A DNA stretch of 64,000 nt, taken from contig NZ_SWDV01000013.1 of NCBI RefSeq assembly GCF_005877905.1, positions 160,603 through 224,602 on the forward strand. The letters run 5' to 3'. Source of the stretch: Pseudomonas nicosulfuronedens. Lineage in GTDB: Bacteria > Pseudomonadota > Gammaproteobacteria > Pseudomonadales > Pseudomonadaceae. Positions 1 through 10,279 of this stretch are shown here, piece by piece (position 1 is the stretch's first letter; each line of letters begins with the position of its first letter). A program made the position numbers and the translations under genes. The notes below the pieces were generated by a model. That model was not told the origin of the DNA. It did not search any database and saw nothing but the letters and a program-made list of their open reading frames with translations.

Positions 1-1293
1 CGCGTCACTGTCCAGCAGCGCCAGGCGCGCGGCGAAGCTTTCCGAGCGACGGCTGACGAAGTCGCCGCGGTTGAGGTCGCTGGGGCCGGCCTGGAAGGGG
101 TGGAAGAACGCGCCGGGCAGCGGGGCGAAGATCACTTCCCAGCAGAGCAGGCCGAACAGGCTGCAGACCAGCGCGTTCTCCACGTAGTGCACGGGCGCTT
201 GTTCCTCGTGGAGCACGGCCTGCACAGCGAATTCGACGTTGACATCCGGACGCGGCAGCTCCAGGTCGATGCGCAGCGGTGGCGCGGGCCTGGCGGTCTT
301 TTCCTTCGGCAAGCCGAGCTGACGCACCAGCCGCGTCAGCGCGCGCTCGACCAGTTGCAGCTCGCCGTCGCTTTCCGGCGCGGCCCGTGCTGCCTGCACC
401 AGTGCATGGGCCTCCTCGAAGCGTTGCAGGCGTTCCAGTACGCGAATCTGCCGCTGCCGCGAGCCCCCGGTGACGGTGCGCTGGTACAGCGCCAGCGCGT
501 TCTCCAGCTCGCCTTCGCGCTCCAGTTGGTAGGCCATGCGGTACAGCAGGCGGCCGTGGCGCGCCTGTAGGTAATCGTTGTCACTGGCGAAATCGCCCAG
601 CTCCGCAACCAACTCGGCGATGGGTTCGCCGGCTTCGAAGCGGACGGCGCCGTTCCACAGGTGGATATAGGCCTCCAGATCGTCGCGACGGCGGAAGGCG
701 CGGGAGTCGGTGGTGAACGGGACGCTTTCGTAACGGAAGATGCCGAGGTCGGCGAGGACGAACTCCGACCAGTCCTGCTGCAGGTTGCCGAAGAACAGCA
801 GGCGCAGACGGTCGCACAGCGGCGTCGCCATCAGGGTGTAGAGGCTATCGAGTTGCGGATACCAGCCTGCGAACGGCTGCACCTGCCCGTGGTAGGCGTG
901 CAGGTGCTCGTAGAGATCGGCCTTCTTCAGCGGCCCGCGTGGCAGGTCCTCGCGGAAGCGCGCTAGCAGTTCGTCCTTGAGCAGCAGCGGCAGTAGCTCG
1001 TCTAGTGCGAGCGGACAAGCGTCGTCCAGCCAACCCAGCTCCAGCAGCGGTGCGGCGGCGTTGGGAATATCGCCGATCTCCGCATAGTTCAGCTTGCTCG
1101 CGCGAAAATGTGGCCCCTTGCGCATCACCAGCCGCACCAGCAGTGCCCGCGACGGCAGCTGCAGCGCGCGGAAGTCGGCGATGAACCGGGCTTCCTCGGC
1201 GTCGAGCAGGTCGGCGTAGCGCTCGTCGATCCAGTCGAGGGCGCGGTGGAAGTTGGTCAGGTAGTAGAGGCTGGGGTCGAGCGGCGCGGGCAT
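1..1293 (-). CDS. FAN1-like structure-specific nuclease (VRR-NUC family), C-terminus beyond window
   Basis: From an ATG at 1293 the frame stays open for 431 codons to the left edge, so the protein end is out of view. The visible part resembles the N-terminal part of bacterial FAN1, which is about 560 aa in Pseudomonas: LYYLTNFHRALDWI (aa 9-22), then the SAP-like DNA-binding stretch LVRLVMRKGPHFR (aa 52-64), then a helical TPR-like part around aa 215-320. In this family the catalytic VRR-NUC domain is at the C-terminus, expected outside the window, so nuclease residues cannot be checked. FAN1 proteins cut branched DNA and help repair interstrand crosslinks. It lies 299 bp downstream of the methyltransferase-like gene, separated by two palindromic repeats, so it is probably transcribed separately. 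Family call fairly sure. Confidence 0.8.
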   Translation of the reverse strand, partial: MPAPLDPSLYYLTNFHRALDWIDERYADLLDAEEARFIADFRALQLPSRALLVRLVMRKGPHFRASKLNYAEIGDIPNAAAPLLELGWLDDACPLALDELLPLLLKDELLARFREDLPRGPLKKADLYEHLHAYHGQVQPFAGWYPQLDSLYTLMATPLCDRLRLLFFGNLQQDWSEFVLADLGIFRYESVPFTTDSRAFRRRDDLEAYIHLWNGAVRFEAGEPIAELVAELGDFASDNDYLQARHGRLLYRMAYQLEREGELENALALYQRTVTGGSRQRQIRVLERLQRFEEAHALVQAARAAPESDGELQLVERALTRLVRQLGLPKEKTARPAPPLRIDLELPRPDVNVEFAVQAVLHEEQAPVHYVENALVCSLFGLLCWEVIFAPLPGAFFHPFQAGPSDLNRGDFVSRRSESFAARLALLDSDA

Positions 1294-1402
1294 TTTCTTG
1301 AGTGGGCCAGGCACTGGTTTTACATACAGTGGCAAGGATGGCGTGATGGGGGCTCGGCCGCAAGGGTTGTGGCGGCCTTTCATCGGGAGATGTCGGGGTT
1401 TT

Positions 1403-1452
1403 CTGTAGGAGCGCCCCATGGGCGCGATCGCGGGCATGGCCCGCTCCTACAG
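1403..1452. repeat. REP-like palindrome
   Basis: Inverted repeat with outer arms CTGTAGGAGCG and CGCTCCTACAG around a GC-rich centre. It shares the GTAGGAGCG foot with the classical Pseudomonas REP but has a different middle. It lies in the 299-bp gap between the FAN1-like gene and the methyltransferase-like gene. Confidence 0.75.
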
Positions 1453-1470
1453 GGGCAGCGGCATCAGCTC

Positions 1471-1552
1471 TGTAGGATGGGTGGAGCGAAGCGATACCCA
1501 TGCAGCGGGTACTCGGAATCGATGGGTATCGCTTCGCTCCACACCATCCTAC
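1471..1552. repeat. GTAGGATGG-type intergenic palindrome, copy 1
   Basis: Two arms, GTAGGATGGGTGGAGCGAAG and its near-exact complement, enclose a 20-bp loop region. Further members of the same family occur at 33473-33555 and 45067-45149. With the REP at 1403 it fills most of this intergenic gap; I see no gene here. Confidence 0.8.
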
Positions 1553-1592
1553 GGTCGCTCTTTGCTCTACCGCATCGCACCGACTCAGCGAA

Positions 1593-2531
1593 TCAACCCA
1601 GGCGGAACACTAGCGCCTTCAGGCCGCTGTCTTCCTCGATGTCGGCAAATTCCGGCGGGTTTTCCAGGCGCTCGACGAAGCGTAGTTGCGGCGCCTCGGC
1701 GGCCATGCCCTGGAGCAGGAAGTCGACGCCGACGGCCGGGTCGTTCACGCAGGCCAGCACGGTGCCGGCACCGTCCAGCAGTTCCGGCAGGCGGCGCAGG
1801 ACGCGGGCGTAGTCCTTGTCGAGGACGAAGCTGCCTTTCTGGAAGCTTGGCGGGTCGATGATGATCAGGTCGTACGGGCCGGATTTCTTCACCTTGCCCC
1901 AGGACTTGAACAGGTCGTGGTCGAGGAAGCTCACCCTGGACAGGTCGTGGCCGTTCAGGCGGTGGTTGTCGCGGCCACGGCTGAGCGCGGCGCGGGCCAT
2001 GTCGAGGTTGACCACCTTCTGCGCGCCGCCGGCCATCGCTGCCACGGAGAAAGCGCAGGTGTAGGCGAACAGGTTGAGTACGCGCAGGCCTGCGGAGTTG
2101 GCCTGTACCCACTGGCGGCCATAGCGCATGTCGAGGAACAGGCCGTTGTTCTGCTTGCGGCCCAGGTCCAGTTGATAGCGCAGGCCGTGTTCGCTGATCT
2201 GCCAGCCGTCGAAGGCTTCGCCATGGAGCACTTCCATGGTGCTTTCCAGGGTGTAGCGGTGCTGCAGCATCAGGCTGCGGGCGCCCGTGGCGCGCCAGGT
2301 CTCGCTATCGGCCAGTTCGCTCAGCATCGTCCTGAGCGCGGCCAGTTCCTCGCCTTCCGGCTCGCGGAACAGCGACACCAGCAGCACACCTTCCAGCCAG
2401 TCGGCGGTTACCTGCTCCAGCCCCGGCCAGCGCCGGCCGCGACCGTGGAACAGGCGGCGGGTTTCCACGGGAGCGGGGTTCAGCGCGGCGAGCAGTTGCT
2501 CGCGCAGGGTGGCGATGGCTTCGGTGTTCAT
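1593..2531 (-). CDS. Class I SAM-dependent methyltransferase, RlmI/RlmK-like
   Basis: A 312-aa protein with a Rossmann methyltransferase core in its C-terminal two thirds: SAM motif I NLFAYTCAFS (aa 153-162), the acidic strand VNLDMA (174-179) and the catalytic-loop motif DPPSFQKGS (226-234). The DPPSF pattern and GRKQNNGLFLDMR (124-136) are typical of the RlmI/RlmK group that makes m5C or m7G in 23S rRNA. It is shorter than RlmI (about 396 aa) and lacks a clear N-terminal PUA domain, so the RNA target cannot be named. It lies 58 bp downstream of the kinase gene on the same strand and may be cotranscribed with it. Confidence 0.75.
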   Translation of the reverse strand: MNTEAIATLREQLLAALNPAPVETRRLFHGRGRRWPGLEQVTADWLEGVLLVSLFREPEGEELAALRTMLSELADSETWRATGARSLMLQHRYTLESTMEVLHGEAFDGWQISEHGLRYQLDLGRKQNNGLFLDMRYGRQWVQANSAGLRVLNLFAYTCAFSVAAMAGGAQKVVNLDMARAALSRGRDNHRLNGHDLSRVSFLDHDLFKSWGKVKKSGPYDLIIIDPPSFQKGSFVLDKDYARVLRRLPELLDGAGTVLACVNDPAVGVDFLLQGMAAEAPQLRFVERLENPPEFADIEEDSGLKALVFRLG

Positions 2532-2589
2532 CTTTCCGGTCTTTCTGATTCAGGCGATCGGGGTCAATCGGGGCGGCGATTCTACGCGC

Positions 2590-3081
2590 TCAGGCGCCAT
2601 GGCGCTGCACCTGCAGTCTTTCCTCCGGGCGCGGGGCGACGAAGTAGCGGTTGAGCGCCTCGTAGCCAGCCGGGTCCAACGGCGCTGCCAACGGGGCGAT
2701 GGCGTGGCGCGCCAACAGGCGACTGCGGCAGGTGGCCGGGTCGACGTCGAGAAAGTGCAGGCAGTGCGCCGCGCCAGCCTGCTCCGCCAGGTCGATCAGC
2801 CAGCGGCGGTCGGCGAGGGTGTTGGCGGGGATGTCCAGCACCACGCTGGTGCCGGCGCGCAGCAGGCCGACCACGTGGGGGCCCATGACCTTGCGCACGC
2901 GGCGGGCGTAGAGCTGGTAGTCGTCGGGGTTGCTGATGCCCCAGGGAAATAGCTCGGCCAGCCAGTGTTCCTCGGCCAGCATCACGGTGCCCGGTGCTTC
3001 GGCCAGCTCACGCGCCAGGCAGGATTTGCCCGAAGCCGCCTTGCCACACAGAAGGTGCAGCGTGCCTGTCTGCGGGTTCAT
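2590..3081 (-). CDS. Small P-loop ATPase/kinase-like protein
   Basis: A 163-aa protein with an N-terminal Walker A motif GKAASGKS (aa 13-20). The rest looks like the small AAA_33/zeta-toxin-type kinase fold, including an acidic strand VVLDIPAN that could serve as Walker B. Such proteins phosphorylate small molecules or nucleotides, but the substrate cannot be read from sequence. Its ATG overlaps the stop of the upstream NTF2-like gene by 4 nt, so the two are translationally coupled and probably act together. There is no adjacent antitoxin-like gene, so a toxin role is unlikely. Confidence 0.65.
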   Translation of the reverse strand: MNPQTGTLHLLCGKAASGKSCLARELAEAPGTVMLAEEHWLAELFPWGISNPDDYQLYARRVRKVMGPHVVGLLRAGTSVVLDIPANTLADRRWLIDLAEQAGAAHCLHFLDVDPATCRSRLLARHAIAPLAAPLDPAGYEALNRYFVAPRPEERLQVQRHGA

Positions 3082-3482
3082 GTAGTCGCCTCCAGCAGGT
3101 CGGTGCCATAGGAATTGTCCACGGTGCAGCGCCAGGCGCCGTCGGCTTCGCGGCGGAACACGTAGGTGGCGCGACGGCTCAGCTTGCCGTGGCTGGTGTC
3201 GAGCAGGGTCTGCGCCACTACCAGGGCGGTGTCGCCGGTTTCGAGGATTTCCAGTCGTCCCTGGCGCACCCGCAGGTTGTGCCCGAAGTGTTCGGCGATG
3301 GCGACGAAGGCCTGGCGGATCTGTGCCTTGCCGCGCGCCAGCAGGCCGGGCTTGACCACCAGCAGGGCGTCGTCGCTGTAGAACTCGATCAGCGCATCGA
3401 AGTCCTCGCGACCGATGGCTTCGTCGGCGGCCTGAATGAGCGCCTGCAAGGGGTGCTGGTTTGGGTGGGTTGCCTGGTCCAT
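3078..3482 (-). CDS. NTF2-like (YybH/DUF4440-type) protein
   Basis: A 134-aa protein with the compact alpha+beta NTF2-like fold pattern: an N-terminal helix pair (ALIQAADEAIGREDFDALIE), then strands such as DALLVVKPG and TALVVAQTLLDT, ending in RCTVDNSYGTD. DUF4440/YybH proteins of this size are usually stand-alone small-ligand binders or steroid-isomerase-like enzymes; no catalytic residue can be assigned. It is the first gene of a likely unit with the downstream P-loop kinase (4-nt overlap). A terminator hairpin and a 20-codon ORF lie just upstream of its start, which may put it under attenuation control. Confidence 0.7.
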   Translation of the reverse strand: MDQATHPNQHPLQALIQAADEAIGREDFDALIEFYSDDALLVVKPGLLARGKAQIRQAFVAIAEHFGHNLRVRQGRLEILETGDTALVVAQTLLDTSHGKLSRRATYVFRREADGAWRCTVDNSYGTDLLEATT

Positions 3483-3524
3483 CAGTGTCTCCTCGATCGG
3501 GAGCCTCGGACGGCGGGCATTAAA

Positions 3525-3546
3525 AAACCCGCCGGGAGGCGGGTTT
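3525..3546 (-). terminator. Intrinsic terminator, possibly an attenuator
   Basis: On the minus strand a 9-bp stem AAACCCGCC/GGCGGGTTT with a 4-nt loop runs straight into a T tract (TTTTTT). It lies between the 20-codon ORF at 3566-3628 and the start of the NTF2-like gene at 3482. It could therefore end a small transcript or act as a conditional terminator of that gene. Confidence 0.7.
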
Positions 3547-3565
3547 GGTTGTTCGCTTGAATGCG

Positions 3566-3628
3566 CTAACCCACCATCGGAGCGATGGTGGTAATAATCG
3601 GCTGGAAGGTGCGGTTGGCGGCATTCAT
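3566..3628 (-). CDS. 20-aa putative leader peptide
   Basis: A short minus-strand ORF starts at an ATG at 3628 and ends in TAG. It encodes MNAANRTFQPIITTIAPMVG and contains an Ile/Thr cluster (codons ATT ATT ACC ACC ATC). Its last codons fall inside a perfect 9-bp stem (3571-3591), and a second, terminator-type hairpin follows at 3525-3546. That arrangement is typical of amino-acid attenuators such as thrL. No good Shine-Dalgarno is visible, and the genes downstream are not amino-acid biosynthetic. It may instead be part of a small RNA. Confidence 0.4.
   Translation of the reverse strand: MNAANRTFQPIITTIAPMVG
3571..3591 (-). promoter_or_regulatory. Hairpin overlapping the putative leader ORF
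   Basis: A perfect 9-bp stem CCACCATCG/CGATGGTGG with a 3-nt loop. It covers the last codons of the 20-aa ORF and stands 24 bp before the terminator hairpin. This tandem-hairpin layout could be a pause/antiterminator pair or the body of a small RNA. Confidence 0.45.
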
Positions 3629-3755
3629 GGTTCAGAAGCTATCAGAAGTTTCATACGTCGCGCCAGCGCTCTTTTTTTGTTGGCGCCATGGCATGATCGC
3701 GCCGCGCCATGGTCCAACTGCCTAGCCTCTCTCCACGCTGTAGCGGAGTCCTTTC

Positions 3756-4376
3756 ATGCCATCCCCCCTTGCAACCCGCCTCCTGCGCGCCCTGGCGCTG
3801 CTCGCCGGGTTGGCCGCGTCCGTCGACGCCCTGGCTGTGCCTTGCCCATCGGGGCAGCGCCAGGTCTGCCTGGACACCTGCATGTGCCTGCCGGACCTGG
3901 GCGCTGTGCTCGGGCCAGTCCTCACCGATACCCGCAAGATGGCCGCGCAGGCACTGGGAGTATGGCTCCAGCAGTCCCGCGATCAGGCGGTGCAGGGCGG
4001 CACCGAGCCGATCCCGCTGGAGATCCGCGCCCAGCTGCAGCCTTACTACCCCGACGACGTGCTGATGGCGGCGCGCTATTCCATCGGCGCGCTGGACGAC
4101 CTGAATGCCGGCCAGGCGATCATGCAGAACCCCGACACCGAGGCCGTTACCCTGGTGGATGTGATCGTCTTTCGCCGCGAGGACGATGCCCAGAAGGACG
4201 TCGCCCTCTGGGCCCACGAGCTATGGCACGTGAAGCAATACCAGGAGTGGGGCGTGCAGGGGTTCGCTACGCGCTACACCGATGACTTCAACGCCGTGGA
4301 AGCGCCGGCCTATGAGATGCAGCGGCGAGTTGCCAAGGACCTGCGTGACGGCAAAGTCACCGCCCAGACAAACTGA
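3756..4376 (+). CDS. Exported DUF4157-like HExxH protein
   Basis: A 206-aa protein with a signal peptide (hydrophobic aa 9-27, likely cleavage near ALA-VPC). Four cysteines cluster at aa 30, 38, 42 and 44. The motif HELWHVKQY (aa 154-162) is an HExxH zinc-binding signature as found in DUF4157 proteins, and the C-terminus is charged. A periplasmic or secreted metallopeptidase-like role is inferred; the third zinc ligand is not obvious. It faces the efflux outer-membrane gene and their 3' ends overlap by 20 bp, so the C-terminal residues of both are encoded on opposite strands of the same DNA. Confidence 0.75.
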   Translation: MPSPLATRLLRALALLAGLAASVDALAVPCPSGQRQVCLDTCMCLPDLGAVLGPVLTDTRKMAAQALGVWLQQSRDQAVQGGTEPIPLEIRAQLQPYYPDDVLMAARYSIGALDDLNAGQAIMQNPDTEAVTLVDVIVFRREDDAQKDVALWAHELWHVKQYQEWGVQGFATRYTDDFNAVEAPAYEMQRRVAKDLRDGKVTAQTN

Positions 4377-5859
4377 CCTCAGCGGCTGGCGCTGGCGTAC
4401 CGCCGCCGAGCGCCTTGCACAGGGCGATCAGCGTCAGGCGCAGTTGGGTATTGCTGTCTACCACATCGCGGCGCGATTGCAGGTAGGCGCGCTGGGCGTC
4501 CAGTTCCACCAGAAAGTCGGTCATGCCGCCGGCATAGCGCGCCTTGGCCATGCCATAGGCGATATCGCTGCTGCGCAGTTTTTCCTGCAGACGCTGGTTG
4601 CGTTGGCGTTCGGCACCGTAGTGGGTCAGCGCGTCGTCCACTTCCTGCCAGGCCTTGAGCACGGTCTGCTGGTAGGACACAGCGGCTTCCTGCTGTTCCA
4701 GCTTGCGCAGGTTGATCTGCGAGCGCCGCCGGCCGTTGTCGAAGATCGGCAGCGACAGGCTCGGTCCGACTGCCCAGGTGCGGCTGCCCCAGTCGCCGAA
4801 CTGGCTGTCTTCGACCGATTCGTAGCCGAAGTTCGCGCCCAGGCGGATCGTCGGGTAGAGGTCGGCCACTGCCACGCCGATGTTGGCGGTCGCCGCGTGC
4901 AGCTGGGCTTCGGCGGCGCGGATATCCGGCCGCCGGCGCGCCACTTCCGACGGCAGCCCCAGGCTCAGGTCCGGCGTCTGAGGTTCGGCCTGTTCCACTG
5001 GCATCAAGTCATCGCGCAGGCTGCCTGGTTCGGCGCCGATCAGTACGCCGATCTGGTTGATCGCCGCGCTCTCGCTGGCCTGCAGTTGCGGCAGGCTGGA
5101 GCGCAGCTCGGCGAGCTGGCCGCGCTGGCGTTCGACGTCGAAATCGTCCACCAGCCCGCCGTCGGCGCGCACCTGGATCAGCTGCATCGATTCCTCGGTG
5201 GCGGTGATGTCCTGCCGGGCCACGGCGATCTGTTGCTGCACGCCGCGCAGTTCGAAGTAGCTGCGCGCCAGCTCCGCCGACACGCCCAGGCGGGTTTCCT
5301 CGAACATCGCCTGCTGCGCCGCCACGCTGGCGTCGGCGGCCTCGATGGAGCGGCGGATGCGGCCCCACAGGTCGGGCTCCCAGGAGGCGTCGAAACCGGC
5401 CTGGTAAAGCGTGAAGGGCTCGGCCAGCACCTTGGCGATCTGGTCGCTGTCGCCGGTGGGGGCGATGCGCTGGATCATCAGCGCGTTGGAGCCGTTCTCG
5501 CTCAGGCGCTGGCGGTTCACCGCGGCCGAGGCGTTGACGTCGACGCCGCGCTGGGCGGCCACCATCTGCCGCTGCATGCGGCTCTGGGCGAAGCGCAGCA
5601 CGGCGGTGTTGAGGTCGGGGCTGGCCTTGTCGGCCCGGCGTTGCAGGTTGTTCAGCACCGGGTCGTTGAACAGGCTCCACCAGTCCTCGCTGAGCCGGGT
5701 TGCGCCTTCGGCCGGGTGCAACTGCCCGCTGCCGGAGTGGGCGGCCTGCCAACTGACCGGCGTCTGCGTTTTCGGCGCCTCGTAGTCGGGGCCCACGGCA
5801 CAGCCGGCGAGGCTGCTACCCAGCAGGGCCAGTGAGACGAAGCGGGAAGTGAGGTTCAT
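4357..5859 (-). CDS. Outer-membrane efflux lipoprotein (NodT/OprM family)
   Basis: A 500-aa TolC-type outer-membrane factor. The N-terminus has a signal peptide with lipobox (LAGC, then AVGPDYEAP), the hallmark of NodT/OprM lipoproteins. Two repeats of long helices follow, with the family motifs RPDIRAAEAQL and PTIRLGANFGY in the second half. It would form the outer-membrane duct for the ABC exporter encoded upstream in the same operon. The ATG at 5859 is preferred over the in-frame GTG at 5868 because AGAGGG lies at the right distance before the ATG. Last gene of the operon; converges on the HExxH gene. Confidence 0.92.
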   Translation of the reverse strand: MNLTSRFVSLALLGSSLAGCAVGPDYEAPKTQTPVSWQAAHSGSGQLHPAEGATRLSEDWWSLFNDPVLNNLQRRADKASPDLNTAVLRFAQSRMQRQMVAAQRGVDVNASAAVNRQRLSENGSNALMIQRIAPTGDSDQIAKVLAEPFTLYQAGFDASWEPDLWGRIRRSIEAADASVAAQQAMFEETRLGVSAELARSYFELRGVQQQIAVARQDITATEESMQLIQVRADGGLVDDFDVERQRGQLAELRSSLPQLQASESAAINQIGVLIGAEPGSLRDDLMPVEQAEPQTPDLSLGLPSEVARRRPDIRAAEAQLHAATANIGVAVADLYPTIRLGANFGYESVEDSQFGDWGSRTWAVGPSLSLPIFDNGRRRSQINLRKLEQQEAAVSYQQTVLKAWQEVDDALTHYGAERQRNQRLQEKLRSSDIAYGMAKARYAGGMTDFLVELDAQRAYLQSRRDVVDSNTQLRLTLIALCKALGGGTPAPAAEVSLSGR

Positions 5860-5880
5860 GGCTGACACCCTCTTGCAAAG

Positions 5881-6189
5881 CTAGTCATCCGAAGTGCCCT
5901 CGAAGCGTCGTGCGACATAGCCCATCAGCAGGCCGCCGAAGATGCCGATCAGGCCGCAGGCCAGGCCCATGGAGCGGTTGCTCACCATGCCGACGTTCTT
6001 CACGTGGGTGGGCAGGCCGAGCAGGCCGATGAAGAACAGCATCGCCGCCGACAGGGCGATCAGGTAAATGCCGCCGGCGCGCCAGGAGTTGGTGGGGATG
6101 CCCTTCTTCCGGCAATACAGGTACCCGAGGCCAAACGGCAGGGCGAGCTGGGTGAGGGCGAAGACGATGAACTGGCTGGTGTCGCTCAT
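5881..6189 (-). CDS. Small three-helix inner-membrane protein
   Basis: A 102-aa hydrophobic protein with about three membrane segments (near aa 5-25, 38-57 and 70-92) and a charged tail ending EGTSDD. An upstream in-frame ATG at 6231 would add 14 residues, but the start at 6189 has the better spacing. I do not recognise a named family. It sits between the second permease gene (66 bp) and the outer-membrane factor gene (21 bp) in the efflux operon, so an accessory role in that exporter is possible but unproven. Confidence 0.65.
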   Translation of the reverse strand: MSDTSQFIVFALTQLALPFGLGYLYCRKKGIPTNSWRAGGIYLIALSAAMLFFIGLLGLPTHVKNVGMVSNRSMGLACGLIGIFGGLLMGYVARRFEGTSDD

Positions 6190-6255
6190 GGCTGTCCATT
6201 TCCAAGGAAGTTCCCTGTCAGGGTATTGCATTCGCTCGTCATGTCGGGTGATCCG

Positions 6256-7359
6256 CTACGCAAGCCGGTGGCGGAACAGCCACGAGGCGAGCGGCAGGGT
6301 GACGGCGGCCACCACCAGCATGGGGATCAGGTTCAGGCCGACGTCGGCCAGCGTCGCGCCTTCCAGGTAGACGCGCTGGATCAGGTCGATGCCGAAGCGC
6401 AGCGGGTTGGCATAGGTCACGATCTGCAGGAACTCGGGCATGTTGCGCACCGGCGTGGCGAGGCCGGAAAGCAGCGTCAGCGGCATGATCAGCACGAAGG
6501 TGTAGAGCATTGCCTGCTGCATGTTCAGCGACACCGCGCTGATCGACATGCCCAGCCCGACGCAGGCGATGGTGAACACTGTCAGCCCGCCATAGAGGTT
6601 GAGCAGCGAGCCGGCCATGGGTATTCGGAACCAGAACAGCGCCATCAGCAGCACCAGCGTGGCCTGCACCATGCCGATCAGCAGGGGCGGAATGGCCTTG
6701 CCGAGCATGATTTCCAGCGGTGTATAGGGCGTCACCAATAACTGGTCGAAGGTGCCCTGTTCGCGTTCGCGGGCGACCGAGAGCGCGGTGAGCATCAATG
6801 TCTGCATCATGCTCAGGGTGGCGATCAGCGCCGGGATCAGCGGCCAGCGGGTTTCCAGGTTGGGGTTGTACCAGGAGCGGCTGACCACGCTGATCGGCGC
6901 CGAGGCCAGACCCTGCTCGCGGTTGAATGCGTCCACCACCACGGCCAGGCCGGCGGCGGCGGAGCCGGCGGTGTTGGAGTTGCGCCCGTCGAGAATGACC
7001 TGGATCGGCGCCGGGTCGCCCTGGGCCAACCGTGTCTGGAAGTCCGAGGGAATGTGGATCACCAGCAGGGCCTTCTGCTCGTCGATCACCGTCTGGATTT
7101 CCTCCACGCGGGTGAGCGTCACCACGCGGTGGAAGATGCCGCTGCCATCCAGGCGCGAGATCAGGCGCGTGGAGGATTCGCTATGGCTGAGGTCGAGCAC
7201 GGCGTAGGGCGCATCGTTGAGGTCGAAGGTCACCGCGTAGCCGAACAGCACGCTCTGCATCAGCACCGGTGCCACCAGCACGATCCGGTTGGCCGGATCC
7301 TTGAGGATTACCAGCAGTTCCTTGCGCCACAGGTTGAGGATGCGCCAGAGAAATTCCAT
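6256..7359 (-). CDS. ybhR: ABC-2 type exporter permease, YbhR-like
   Basis: A 367-aa permease with one N-terminal membrane helix, a large periplasmic domain (about aa 45-170) and five C-terminal helices (about aa 175-365). The segment SVAREREQGTFDQLLVTP is the conserved ABC-2 motif before the membrane core. E. coli YbhR is 368 aa. The frame extends far upstream, but the start is the ATG at 7359, placed just after the stop of the preceding permease; residues upstream of it are antisense to that gene. It should pair with the next permease and the dual ATPase to form an inner-membrane exporter. Confidence 0.88.
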   Translation of the reverse strand: MEFLWRILNLWRKELLVILKDPANRIVLVAPVLMQSVLFGYAVTFDLNDAPYAVLDLSHSESSTRLISRLDGSGIFHRVVTLTRVEEIQTVIDEQKALLVIHIPSDFQTRLAQGDPAPIQVILDGRNSNTAGSAAAGLAVVVDAFNREQGLASAPISVVSRSWYNPNLETRWPLIPALIATLSMMQTLMLTALSVAREREQGTFDQLLVTPYTPLEIMLGKAIPPLLIGMVQATLVLLMALFWFRIPMAGSLLNLYGGLTVFTIACVGLGMSISAVSLNMQQAMLYTFVLIMPLTLLSGLATPVRNMPEFLQIVTYANPLRFGIDLIQRVYLEGATLADVGLNLIPMLVVAAVTLPLASWLFRHRLA

Positions 7360-7364
7360 GGGAG

Positions 7365-8491
7365 TCAGTCCAGCCGCTTGCGCGTCACCAGCCGCGCCAG
7401 GCCCAGCAGGGCGACGGCGTAGGCGGCGAGGATGGCGCAGTTCTTGAGGATCATCGGCCAGAAGTCGCCGGCCAGGAACAGGGATTTCACCAGTTCCATG
7501 AAGTAGGTCGCCGGCAGCAGGTTGCCGATCACGCGGATGGCGGTGGGCACGTTGCGCAGGTCGAAGATGAAGCCCGAGAGCATCATCGCCGGCAGGAAGC
7601 TGGCGAGCAGGGCAATCTGGCTGGCGAGGAACTGGTTCTTGGTCACCGCCGAGATCAGCAGGCCGATGCCCAGCGCCACCAGCATGTAGAGCATGGAGGC
7701 GATCACCAGGACGATGAAGGAGCCGTAGATCGGCACGTCGAACAGGAAGCGCGCGGCGAGCAGGCACAGCGCCAGGCCGATCATGCCGATGGCGAAGCAG
7801 GGGATGATCTTCGCCAGGAGGATTTCCACCGGCCGCACTGGCGTGACGAACAGTGCTTCGAGGGTGCCGCGCTCCCATTCGCGGGCCATCACCAGGGCGG
7901 TGAGGAAGGCGCCGACCAGGGTCATGATGAGTACGATCAGCCCCGGCACCAGGTACCAGGTGCTGGTGTTGGCGGCGTTGAACCACATGCGCTGGACGAT
8001 GGTGACCGCGCCAGCCTGGCTTGCCGGGCCGGAGCCACGGTCGGCCTGCTTCTCGGCGTAGCCGGCGAGGGCGCTGCTGACGTAGGTGGAAACGCTGGCG
8101 GCGCGGGTGGCATCCGAGCCCTGCACCAGCACCTGGATCTGCGCGTGGCCGTCGTTGAGGTTGCGGGTGAAGTCGGAGGGGAACTGCACCACCGCGTCCA
8201 CCTCGCGAGCGCGCATCAGCTTCTCGCCTTCGGCGTAGGAACGTACGAGGTGCGGTTCCAGATACTCGGTGCGGCTGATCCCGGCGGCCACGTCGCGGGC
8301 CACGGGGGAGGGGTCGTCTAGCACGATGGCGACGATGGCGCGCTTGACGTCCAGCGACAGGCCGTAGCCGAAGATCAGGATCAGCGCGATGGGCAGGCCG
8401 ATGCCGATCAGCAGGTTGCTGCGGTCGCGCACTAGTTGCCGCACTTCCTTGCGGGTAAGTGACGCGAGGCGCCGCCAGAAGCCGCCAGCGC

Positions 8492-8495
<4 letters not shown>
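7365..8495 (-). CDS. ybhS: ABC-2 type exporter permease, YbhS-like
   Basis: A 376-aa ABC-2 permease, the length of E. coli YbhS (377 aa). The N-terminus reads LTRKEVRQLVRDRSNLLIGI and runs into the first helix. A periplasmic domain follows, then VMAREWERGTLEALFVTPVR and five membrane helices. It overlaps the end of the ATPase gene by 4 nt and is followed after 5 bp by the second permease, showing tight translational coupling. YbhFSR-type pumps are linked to export of cations and drugs in E. coli; the substrate here is unknown. Confidence 0.9.

Positions 8496-10278
<1,783 letters not shown>

Positions 10279-10279
<1 letters not shown>

Noticed and set aside
2590..3482. P-loop kinase and NTF2-like pair considered as a toxin-antitoxin system
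   Set aside because: The upstream gene has an NTF2-like fold, not an antitoxin or DNA-binding pattern, and the kinase lacks clear zeta-toxin motifs beyond Walker A.
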